NCBI RefSeq assembly: GCF_019649055.1
Contig: NW_026570536.1
Coordinates: forward strand, 1 to 56,150
DNA from: Paramacrobiotus metropolitanus
Taxonomy: Eukaryota > Tardigrada > Eutardigrada > Parachela > Macrobiotidae
Direction: 5' to 3'
DNA length: 56,150 bases
Shown: one piece after another, positions 19,380 to 29,499 of the stretch
Layout: the number at the start of each line of letters is the position of its first letter
Numbering within the stretch: the stretch's first letter is position 1
Notes under the pieces: generated by a model
Database searches by the model: none
What the model saw: only the letters and a program-made list of their open reading frames with translations
What the model was told of the DNA's origin: nothing
Translations under genes and position numbers: made by a program

Positions 19380-22300
19380 TCTGTTCTGTACGCAAATACG
19401 GTTTGTCAGAAATTGTTGGGGATGACCACTTAAACCATATCGGGCTTGTCTTTCCCAAAAATAAACAAAATTATTCTTAAAGTAAATGACTTTGTCTTTT
19501 CGTAATGTCCCGGATTAGCGTATTATCCTTTCCGGCCTAATTTGAGGTCTGTCGTATTGGTTATTACTTATTACCCAAAGAATGGAAAAACTGGGTCTCG
19601 GTTTGATATTGTGGCTTGCTTACAAATTTCGGTGACGGGAACTGGTGGGCAAATTCTGACTGCTTTTACTTTTTTTATGCGAACGATCTCGTTGTTCTGT
19701 TATTATGTACAAAGTTCGAATAAGATCTTTTGATCATTCATCAGAATTATACGGAAACGATAGCTCCTAATTCGCAGTTCTAAATTCATACTGTTCTTCT
19801 TAACTTCCTGGAAGCAGTTATGTTCAGTTGCAACAAATGGTCATGGACATTATCATTCATTTAAATGCGTACAGTTATTCGATTCTTTTAATAGCTGTTC
19901 CTTATTAATAACCATTACGGTAAATCAAACAAGCTTAAACGCGCATCGTGGAGCGTTGGCAGAAAGCGGAAATTTGCGGCCAAACAAGAGAGAATATTAA
20001 TTTTGATGTAATTTGGATTAAGCTGATGCCGTTCCCAAAATGCCACGTTTCCATGTTGGATTCTGATGCGGTGGCGCAGACATACTGCTGACTGCACCTG
20101 ACGGCTGACCTGTTTATTGCGGCGCATCTACATACTCGTACTTGCCAAACTTGCTAATCGACCGAGAGGCTTCCGGTCCAAATGGCTGTAGTGTTGATTC
20201 GATGCCCACAGGGCAAAGCAGGTAGTCCTGGAGCAGGACCCGGGCGTGATCTTATCTTGTATTATGCGTAATGCTTGTTCTGTTCGGCAGTTATTTTACG
20301 TGCCCCCGTTGCATTCCTTGTTAACATGCCGACTCTTTCCCATGGTGCCTCCAGTTCGCGATACTATCGTATCACAATGGTTCTGATCAGTTTCTCAGGC
20401 GGCTGAAGGGAAGACGCGCTCGAGGTTGGTGCTGAGGTTTCCATGCCTGGACTTCCGGCCCCGAATTTCTAACAACTGTGGCCGTCATAGCCTCCGGGGT
20501 TCATGATTCATCCACTCATTGCAGGTGCAATGGTGTGGAATAATATTCGGTGCATCTGTCCCACAGCCTGGAGCAAGCCAACCGTAATTCGAGCTGTGAA
20601 ATCGTTTAAAAAAATTGGCTATTTATGAATTCTTTAATTAAAAACATGGGAATAAAAATTGTGCCTTTTTAACTGCTGCTAACGAAAAACTGTAATTGCC
20701 AAAATTTAGCGAAAAACCATCCATCTTCTTTTCCAAAAGCGCTAATAAAAACAGAACACAGTCAGTGTAGGACATACTAATAGGAGTATACTTGTACGTA
20801 AAAATATCTGTAATATACTATAATAAATTTTGTATATCTGTACGGTCTTTCATGTGCATGGAATGACGAATCAGCAGTAACTGTTTGCAGCTAGTTCTCA
20901 GTTGACCATATCTTGTTTTTTTAAACTTAGCACTTAATTTCTGGTGAACTGAAGGTGAGGGCAACTCTTGATGCCAACGTCAGAAACCGCGCCTTTGACG
21001 CACGGTCGTCCTAGTTCATTGCAGATTAAACCTAAAACTGGTAAAATGAGAGTTATTTAAAAATATGTCGAGCGCGCAACTTATATAGCACCGCTAGCAT
21101 CGTACGAGTATTTCAGCGACCCGGCACGCTTGTGGCAGATTGTTAAGAAAAGCATGACCGCTAAAAGTTCTCAAGCAATTAGGTATCTGTAAATTATAGA
21201 TAGGAAAATTAGCGAAGAAGGAGTACATGAAGACGTCAAATTCTTAAGACGAATCAGATAAGTGAACAATACTGTCACATATATACAGATACATGACGTA
21301 ATCTACAAATCAGGGCCACTTCAGGCGTGCTGCGTAAATAGAACATACAGTATCAGCTCATCTTTCACCTGCAGCTAAGAAAAGTTTCCATCGTCCATAA
21401 CTGCTATTTAATCTTGAATAGTTTTTAAATGAACAAAAAAAAGTATCGGTTAACGGCACATTTAAGGGTGGTTTCGCTAATCTCAGATTCTCAATCATCA
21501 ACCTTACATGTAAAACAGAGAAACCCGGTTAAACCCCTTTTAAATTTCTGGTTACGATGCACAGACTGATAAAATTATACGAATACGAGTGCAAATAAAC
21601 AAATCAGTTACTTTATAGCAGCTAATTTTTTTATTTGCATTATTTTTATTAATTTTGTTTTCTATTTTTATTTTATATAAATATTAAGGGTTGAGCTTGA
21701 CACAGTCAGCACCTACCAGCAGTCAGTGTAGCCAAATTATCATTTTAATCCTCTTTGAACCCATTTGAAGGCTGTTCTTGGCTCTTGCAACCTCGACGCC
21801 GATGACCCTTACCGTTATAGAAAGCTTATACATAGGTGCGCAGTAATACCTCCACAACTTTGGTAGATTCTGGTGGATGTTTCGTCAGCGTGCAGGATAA
21901 AGAACGACCACTGTACTACATAAATGCACTGCACAATTATTAATGGAAGTTTCTCTGACGAATCTAGTACACGTAACAACTTTACTGGGGACTTTCAAAT
22001 ACGAATTGGCGCCAGCGCCAGTAGGGTCTCACACTAACAATAAAAGTAAAGTGATAATCACAAGTTTCCAGTTATGTATTGGCAATCTAATCTTTCAGCA
22101 GGGATAACAATTATCGGACACGCGTACAAATTTATCGGACAGTGGACCGTTATTCAGCAACCATTGCAAGATAAAATACTTATCCCGTGGCGTTGTGTTC
22201 GCAAGACTCAGTACACTGGAAGCCATCGGATAGGTAAACCTTGATATCTCAAAACATGAATGACCGTGAGCTCAAAATCTCAGTAAAGAGCAGTGCATGA

Positions 22301-22942
22301 TAAGCAAAAATACAGTTACGCAACTTGGCCTCTGAGCAGTGCTATTTTTGTTAGCTCCAGTATGCAAGGCTCTGTGTTAAAATTGGATACAAGATAGCAT
22401 CCAACAGTGACATACAAATGTAGGAAACCTTTGATAGATGCGCGTCAACTTTACTTAATTTCAATCGCAAAATCTCGCTCTTCCTAAACCGTGTCAGTTG
22501 TTACGGGCAAATACGGCTCGTTACATGGCGAATAAGTAGTTCATTTCTCCAAGATAATACTGAATTCGAATTTGTTTTCTTATCACCAACGCAAATCGGG
22601 ACACCGTGCCCAGCATTTGACACCCAAAAGAAAAACTAACTGCTAAAATATTTTTATCAACGGCAAGAGAGATTTCTGGTATTAGTAGAGAATAATTCTG
22701 ACACGTTAAAAGCAACAAAAGCATGGGCAGCCCAGCTATAAATTTTCAACTGATGAATGATGTAGGCAGATAGGAATTTCAGTATTTCGTTATCGCAATG
22801 TTTCTTGGTTCACTGCATTTTTTTCCAATCGATTTTGTCAAGGGGTCTTAAGGGTTTTGCCAGAAGAAAAGTATTCCGCCGATTTTACCAAGGCTCCGCA
22901 TAACATCGTTGGACCTGGTCTCTGGCCCATCGGATAAGGATG
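19380..22942. other. Intergenic region, nothing recognised
   Basis: About 3.5 kb of mostly AT-rich sequence with only short chance frames and no recognisable exons, RNA genes or transposon ends. Confidence 0.5.
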
Positions 22943-22950
22943 ATTCAAAC

Positions 22951-23390
22951 TAGTGTTGGGTCGGCCCGGCCCGGCCCGAGCAAGAGGGCCGGGCCGTCGT
23001 TTACAAGGCCCGGGCCGCAGGCCGATCCGGGCTGCGGCCCGACATGTCCCCGGGCCGCGGCCCGGGCCGTCTTGCAGCACAGTGATATTTTTTACCCGGA
23101 TGTCATTATGCAAGCGGCTACAGCGTGTACAGTATGTCAACGGAAAAATAGACGGATTTTAGCCTAGAAACGTCAATTGCTGTGAAAATTAAGAAAAACT
23201 CATTGAAAACTATTAAATTTCAGTAAAACGCAATGAAATTTTTTGTTTTTTCTACGTCTTTTTCAATATTTAACGTCCACAACGGGCCACGGCCCGGGCC
23301 GCGGCCCGGCGCGGCCCTCCCAAAAGGGCCGGGCCGACCTCGGCCCGGGCCGTTCGGGCCGCGGCCCTGGGCCGGGCCGGCCCAACACTA
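22951..23390. mobile_element. GC-rich hAT MITE with perfect 8-bp target duplication
   Basis: The element begins TAGTGTTGGG and ends CCCAACACTA. The flanking eight bases, ATTCAAAC, are identical on both sides (22943-22950 and 23391-23398), the size expected for hAT insertions. The ends are long inverted repeats of GGCCCGGGCC-type sequence, extreme in GC against an AT-rich neighbourhood, and the centre is AT-rich. No transposase is encoded, so it must have moved in trans. The perfect duplication implies a recent insertion. Confidence 0.92.
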
Positions 23391-23398
23391 ATTCAAAC

Positions 23399-24158
23399 TT
23401 TCATGCACGGATCGGGTGCTAACAATGACCACGGAAGCACCCTGTATAGAAATAATACCTATTATGTTTAGAAACAATGGTTTGATATAAAAGCTAGTAC
23501 CTGAAACAAAACATAACGTTACTAGTCGCAAGGTTTTTCTAATCAGCATACAGTATTATGGGCCATATGTTGATTAGAAACATCGTGCCATATGATATGG
23601 CAGATATACCATAATGCAGGCAAATGATAACAACGACTAAACCATTATTCTTCGCCTAATTGATACCATTATTCACTCACATGGTTTCCCTTACCGTGTT
23701 GTTTCGTCAGTTTCTAAAATTGCTGCAAGCACGGAATGCACTTCAGAATCGGTACGATACGATACGATACCATACTCGTACTCGTAATTTTCCACTGATT
23801 CTTACCGGCGTGTGCATACATGACTTTGTGTGCACCGTTACGTAATAAGTGTGCACCGATTATTAGTATAAGCTCGTATTCTGATTGGTTCGAAGTTAAG
23901 CCCACCCTTCTGGAAACAAATGAGAAGACGGAAATATGCACATGTATAAAAGTGCGTGGTTACATGTAAATTTTATGCATGTATTTTATGTATTTTTATA
24001 CATGTACATGTAAATTTTTATAAGGAAGCCAAAACGCATTAAGCCGAAACTTGCGTAAATATAATTTTATCCATTTTTTCTGGCGGTCATTCGGAAGTTC
24101 GAACAATTATACTAACGGTGACGTTGTATACGTTTGAAAAACCAGTTTTATCAGTGAA
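23399..24158. other. Intergenic region upstream of kinase gene 2
   Basis: AT-rich, with short repeats such as CATGTATTTTATGTATTTTTATACATGTACATGTAAATTTTTATA near 23,977 (tandem ATGTA steps) and CGATACGATACGATAC near 23,754. No exon or promoter identified with confidence. Confidence 0.4.
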
Positions 24159-25589
24159 ATGGCCGGTAGACCTGCCACCGAGCGCGAAAGGTTTGGCAGT
24201 GGACTGCGGTACTACTATGACCCCGTCACGGATTATATCGGCCGAGGAACTTCTGGTTCCGTTTACAAGGCAACCATTACCCGACGTCCCGGCTATGTTG
24301 GTGAGGTCATCGTGGCTGTAAAAGTGATCCAGCTAAAAAGCTTCGGAGCAGTTGATGCAACACCTCTGCAGCATCAAGGAGCAAGCCTTTACTAAAGCTG
24401 AAAATGAACGTCACATCACTGCCGTGTTTCACTTCAGCCAGGATATGGTCGGACCGAAAAAGTTCGGTGGAGTTTCGGTTCTGTTTGATTCGCTTACGTT
24501 TACGGTGAAACCGTTCCCGCTGCCAAAAAATTTGCAAGGAAAAGGCATTTTGTGTGCTTGCGTGGGTCCGGAAATGGCAGTGATTCTCCATGCGAAAAAC
24601 CATCACGTGAAGAAGGATAGGTACGAAACAATTTTATGGGATGTGACGAAGAGTACTATTCGTCAAGTTCCGTTATCGCGTCGCATCGACCACCCGATTT
24701 CTGTAAAGAACAAAATCTACTTCTGGTATTACGAGTCCGTAACGTTTCGCTCGATCGATATTTCCGACGGGAAACGATTTGCAATGCCCACTCCGAAACG
24801 GTAAGAACTGTATTGGCTTGCGCAAGCACTGGCCTGCTTGTACTTCTACTTTGCACAAAGTTCTGCAAGTTATTCGCTGAAATTCGAAATTCTATAGGTT
24901 TCTAACAGTGGAAAGCGGCATACTATTAAATGAAAAACTGTTTCACATTGGAGTGACAACAGAAAGCCGCAATCAAAATACCATGTTCGTGGAGTGCTAT
25001 GACACTGTATATGAAACCTGGCAAAAATTTCCCGATTTGCAAGGGTTCCGGAAAGGTTTTGCTATGGTTGCACTTCAAGAGCATATCTACGTTCTGGGGG
25101 GACGAACTATAAACAACAGTTGCAATGATAACATGCCGGGAGAACTTCTAAAGTCCTGCATGCGACTGAACGTCCATACTGGACAATGGGAGAGTGTTGA
25201 GTCCTTTATCCAGCCACGCTACAAACACTGCGCATTTGTATGGGGAGATTGCATATTCATCGCGGGTGGCTTGAATGAGAACGGGAATTACAAAGACTCA
25301 GTGAAAGTGTACAACGCTACACGCGATAGTCCATGGCGGCGTGCAGCAATTTCGGCTGCCGATGAAGCCGTCGAAGGACTTCTGGCACAACTGCTGCGAC
25401 ACTGTTTTAGACAAACTAATGAAACGGAAGTTCGCGAGAGAGTGTGTGCATGCGCTGGAAGGGTTGCATAAAATTTTCGAAAAATTCCAGATAAGCTATC
25501 TGTACGACGGGAAAGGAAAAACCGGCATCGGTTTTATTCATTGTTCCCAGGCGCAAGCAAATCCTCATGGCTGTCGGGGAATCGGATAA
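24159..25589 (+). pseudogene. Protein kinase-Kelch fusion gene 2, kinase core deleted
   Basis: It starts at ATG 24159 with a kinase N-lobe: glycine loop GRGTSGSVYKA and the VAVKVI strand carrying the ATP-binding Lys. Directly after this the sequence jumps to the last C-lobe helix (EQLMQHLCSIKEQAF), in a different frame. About 200 codons including the catalytic and activation loops are absent relative to gene 1. The beta-rich segment (24400-24800) then aligns with gene 1 along its length. A 97-base intron (24801-24897) occupies the same place as the 841-base intron of gene 1, with the same GTAAGAAC donor. Kelch blades follow (ALQEHIYVLGGR, CAFVWGDCIFIAGGL). The end is shifted near 25,400. It is a pseudogene or a kinase-dead adaptor. 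Confidence 0.7.
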
Positions 25590-27278
25590 GCTTAATTAAG
25601 TCCAAAAAATTCTGTAGTAGCCAATCCAGGCCGCCAATAATTTTACATCAACTCTCACCTAATTTTGTCGTTACACCGACTCTAGCGGGCGCCGGGAGCT
25701 AATTTATTTATTCACTGAAAAAGTAAGGTACTCTTTATACGTTCTTATTGCAAAAATAATAATATGTTTGTTTGGTCTGATTGTTGTATTTTCGATCTTA
25801 TTGCTGTTGAAAGAGCTGTAGTAAGTAATTAAATTCAATCGATGACGGTTAATTAATTTCTGTACCTGCACGGAGTTACCGGTGGCGTCGGCGAGATGTA
25901 GAGTATGGAATGCCCTCCCACTTTACAATAAAGCTTACATACACACATTTTTCCTCTTAACCGGGACAAAAATATCCATGTAAATGGACCTGCGGGTACA
26001 TTCAGTCCCGTCAATGTAAAGAAGATTACAATGAATTTTATGGAAACATCACGGTTTGACGGTTTACAAATGGTACTTCACGGTTGAACCAAAGTGGAGC
26101 AGTGTATTCAAACAATTTAAACGCTTGAAATTCACTCGTCTTAATTAGTTTAAATTTGCACAAGCCCGTTGATATGTTTACTGGCTAATGCCAAATAAAA
26201 AGATTAAGCCTGTTCACACTGGAATAATTTGTGCAATTTAAAATGCCCTTAGAATTTTTGCCTGAGAAAGATTTACACTACCCTTGGGAGCGAAAAATTT
26301 TACTGCCCTAGGGGCAGTAAAACATTCCATAAAATATATACACCTGGATAGTACATACAGTATCGTTTTAACCGTAGGCGTATTTACTTACTAACCAGAT
26401 TTTACTGTAATCACTGACTCCTGTGGATCTACAGTATATACCGAATATAACTGATTTCTGCAAATATTCCCCACTGGGAATATTTGCAGAAATTTGTTAA
26501 ATGCGGTAAGTTGGCGGGATTCGTAAGCCTTTTGAATGACAAACAAGGTGATTCACGTCAATATTGCAGCCGCCCATCTCCTTACTCAGCATTTAAGAAT
26601 CAATGGCAATTCCGCAAACCGGAAGCCCCTGACACCACATACGAGCTATGTGAGTGGATTTCGATGCCATAACGCCTTTTATCACATGCTACCGGTAGCC
26701 TCTTTACTAAATGAATCCTTTTCAGTCTGTCATCAGGATTGACTGGGGAGCGTAGAGACCAACTGAATTCAGAATAAACGTCAAAGGCGATCAAAATCAG
26801 AAAGACATCCAGCCAACGCCATCTACGTTCAAGACGCAGGTTTGTGCTAGGCGCTACCATACATACTGAAAGCCAGCTGTGCAGTTTGCATTGATGCTAA
26901 TGATTTTCCTTGTCAAAGGTTTCGGTGTGCTCACTTAAAAATCCAAGCGTTTCTTAAAACCATCGGACATGGAAAAACAGATTCCAACGCAGCGCACTTA
27001 TCTTATGAAATGATGCGTACAAATAACTATGTCTCCGGAAGCACCTGCTCGATCTTTCAAGGTTTAGAAACTGGGCGAATTGCTATCGTTGCTGAAACTT
27101 CCTTTCCTTGCTTTCGTTGCTAAAAATTCCTTTTTCTGGTTTTGTATTGCAAATTGTTTGTACCTACCTTTGTACAATCTGACTAAATGAGGAGGCTACG
27201 GTCTATGTTAAAAAGCCAGCGAACAGCCTTTTTTGCCCGCTGAGGCTGGTTGATCAAATGCAGCCTCTTTGTTGTGAC
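25590..27278. other. Intergenic region with two short perfect inverted repeats
   Basis: No gene seen. An 11-bp inverted repeat (TTTTACTGCCC...GGGCAGTAAAA) lies near 26,299 and an 18-bp perfect hairpin at 26,454-26,493. The sequence is otherwise AT-rich with scattered chance frames. Confidence 0.45.
26454..26493. repeat. 18-bp perfect inverted repeat with 4-base loop
   Basis: ATTTCTGCAAATATTCCC is followed by CACT and then its exact complement. It could be a fold-back end of a decayed element or an RNA hairpin. It is far too long to arise by chance in a window of this size. Confidence 0.8.
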
Positions 27279-27287
27279 TATAAATAG
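27279..27287 (+). promoter_or_regulatory. Candidate TATA box for the GPCR gene
   Basis: TATAAATAG lies 240 bases upstream of the GPCR start codon. Position and sequence fit a core promoter with a 5' leader of about 200 bases, but no transcript evidence is available. Confidence 0.4.
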
Positions 27288-27526
27288 ACTGAAGACAGCG
27301 CATTCCGGTGCTGCCAAAAAGCGCAAGCGGAGTGCTGCCTTGCTGTATCGATCGATCGCGCACATGTGTGTGTGAGTGGGTAAATCCGCTCGCATTCACT
27401 TACACACGTATGAGTGTGGCTGTCTGTGCGCGTACTAGCTTTACAAACCGGTTTTCGCTGTCTTCGCTACAACGCATACCTTCAACCCGTAGCTTCCTTT
27501 CTTGCTCGCATTGTAGGTAGCTTAAA

Positions 27527-28829
27527 ATGAACGTTGCATTGCTAATGAACCGTTCGCTTAACGCCACCAATGCCACTTTCGTAACCAGACCATCAATCCC
27601 GTATCCTGTAATAACCGTTGTATCCGTTTTATGCGCTGCAACTATCGCTTACAATATTCTTTTCATCTACGCTTTCGTGAAGGATGCTGCAATCCGCAGT
27701 CCATTTACGTACTATCTCCTTAACGTGTCCATATGTGACCTTGGCTTGGCCCTGTTCAGTATGTCCGGCTTCATCTGGTTCAATGTGTCACCGCGCTCGA
27801 GTGCGGCATACTGTCCTTATTATAACTTTCTCGCCAAACATCTCTTCATCGGTGCCGGGTGCGCGGTGATGCTGGTCAGTATTGACCGGCTGCTATCCAT
27901 GTTCGCACCGGTTCATTACAAAAACATTCGCTCCGTGAAATGCACCTGTGTGGCGTGCGTGGTGATGTGGCTGCTGATAGTCGCACTAACGGCGCCGTAC
28001 ATTGTGATGGATGCGCTGTGGTATAATCGCATGACCCTGCCGTGCGCGGTGAATTTTGGAGCTCAACGAACTTACGCTTTGGTAGTGGAGATTCTTGCTT
28101 ACGATCTGCCGCCGCTATTCGTTTTAAGCAGCTATGTTGTCATCTTCACGAAACTGTTTCGCCGGATGTTGCGAAAACGAGGCAATCGTGTGCTAAATGC
28201 ACCTAGCAATTCGCTCACTTTCAGTAAGTCTTGAGTACTAAACGAATATTTTGTGGTGTAAATCTTTACTGACCTTTTCACTAAGTAGTCGAGGATGATT
28301 TCACTTTGCCCGAAATTTTTATTAAACGATGTCCATATCAGAAAAAGTGTTTAACGATATCCATCATCCCAAACTAAAATAAAATACTTACTTACACATT
28401 ATCGATGACGCCAGTTTTCCTTTTCCAGCTGCAGCCATTTCAAAGCCAGAAGCGTCCGCCTACGGTACAGGAGAAACGGTTGCGGATATCAGATCCACCA
28501 AGCAGAAGCACCACAATGAAAGGAGAATGTTCAGTCTGTTTGCCTTGCTGGCATTGTGCGTCCTGATATGCTTCATTCCGCCCATAATTTATTTTTTAGT
28601 GGCGGATTTTACGGGATACTGGAACGTTACTCTGTTCCATACCTGCATCGTTTTAGAGTACCTCAGCTGTGTCTTCAACCCTCTAATCTATCATGCCAGT
28701 CTTCCGGAAGTCCAAAAGCTATTAAAAGATTGTTTTAGGAATAACACAGCTTGCTGGAATTGTCGATGCTGTTGCCTAGTGGGAAAATTCGGAAGACTAT
28801 TCGGAAGCAGCAGTTTTAACTATTTTTGA
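27527..28829 (+). CDS. Class A (rhodopsin-like) G-protein-coupled receptor, two exons
   Basis: Exon 1 (27527-28223) encodes an N-terminus with two Asn-glycosylation motifs and TM1-TM5. It includes LNVSICDLGLALF in TM2, the disulphide Cys of the first loop (SAAYCPYY), SIDRLLSMFAP at the end of TM3 (DRL in place of the usual DRY) and the second-loop Cys (LPCAVNF). The donor is TTCA/GTAAGT and the acceptor TTTTCCAG/CTGC, phase 1. Exon 2 (28429-28829) encodes TM6, TM7 with NPLIY, and a short Cys-rich tail (CWNCRCCC) suited to palmitoylation. The length, about 365 residues, is normal. The ligand is unknown. It is intact, and the Polinton begins 113 bases after its stop. Confidence 0.88.
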
Positions 28830-28941
28830 ATTAAGTACAGTACGACTTGTACAGTACGTAGTAGATACATCCAGAAGCGAGTAAAATCATTAATCCTACT
28901 CGGGCACATGTCGAAAATAACTTATGAATTATTACTCTGTA

Positions 28942-29042
28942 AGTGCTAGAAGAAACAGTATATTGTATAAACATAAAATGGCGTCGGTTACGTCATAAAC
29001 TGGAGTTGGGAGCTGCACTTTCCAGCTGCAATTCCCGGTTGG
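28942..29042 (+). repeat. Polinton left terminal inverted repeat
   Basis: About 90 percent identical over its first 75 bases to the reverse complement of 44727-44825. The identity includes GGCGTCGGTTACGTCATAAA and GGAGTTGGGAGCTG, and then fades. A local imperfect hairpin (CTGGAGTTGG at 29000 and CCAACTCCAG at 29057) adds secondary structure to this end. Confidence 0.85.
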
Positions 29043-29120
29043 ACTTTATGACTACAGCTTCCAACTCCAGAATATGAGTCATCACAATTGTATAGTGTAT
29101 GTCCATAGTGCATACTATAA

Positions 29121-29123
<3 letters not shown>

Positions 29124-29158
<35 letters not shown>
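29124..29158. repeat. (TA)n microsatellite
   Basis: About 17 TA units just inside the left Polinton repeat. Confidence 0.95.
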
Positions 29159-29163
<5 letters not shown>

Positions 29164-29274
29164 TAAAATTTTATACAATAGTTAACTAATTACAGTCTTT
29201 CGGGAGGAAGTAAGTATTAAAGGCACCACGGAACGCATGAAACCTAGAAAAAAAAATAAGTGACTTTTGCTACA

Positions 29275-29499
29275 ATGGCGCGCATTGTGTGTAAAAAAAA
29301 CTTTTGCGAAGCCGTGGTGGGGACTTGCATTATTGTTATGTTAATTCTTATAATACTGCTGGAAGCATTTTTCGGAGCAAGCCACAGTGTCAGGACCTTT
29401 ATTAACAATTGCACCGCACTGGAAGTTGATGATTTACTCAATCGAAACATCACCCCATGGGCGAGTGTTAAAATCAGAGTCAACAATTCTACGTTTTGA
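29275..29499 (+). CDS. Possible small membrane protein at Polinton left end
   Basis: A 74-residue frame with one strong hydrophobic segment (VVGTCIIVMLILIILLEAFFG) preceded by basic residues and followed by a short soluble tail. It converges on polB and overlaps its 3' end by about 65 bases on the other strand. The overlap makes the tail suspect, but the membrane segment lies in free sequence. No homologue recognised. Confidence 0.3.
   Translation: MARIVCKKNFCEAVVGTCIIVMLILIILLEAFFGASHSVRTFINNCTALEVDDLLNRNITPWASVKIRVNNSTF

Noticed and set aside
22838-23167. Pro/Gly/Arg-rich frames that look collagen- or disorder-like
   Set aside because: They are translations of the GC-palindromic ends of the hAT MITE.
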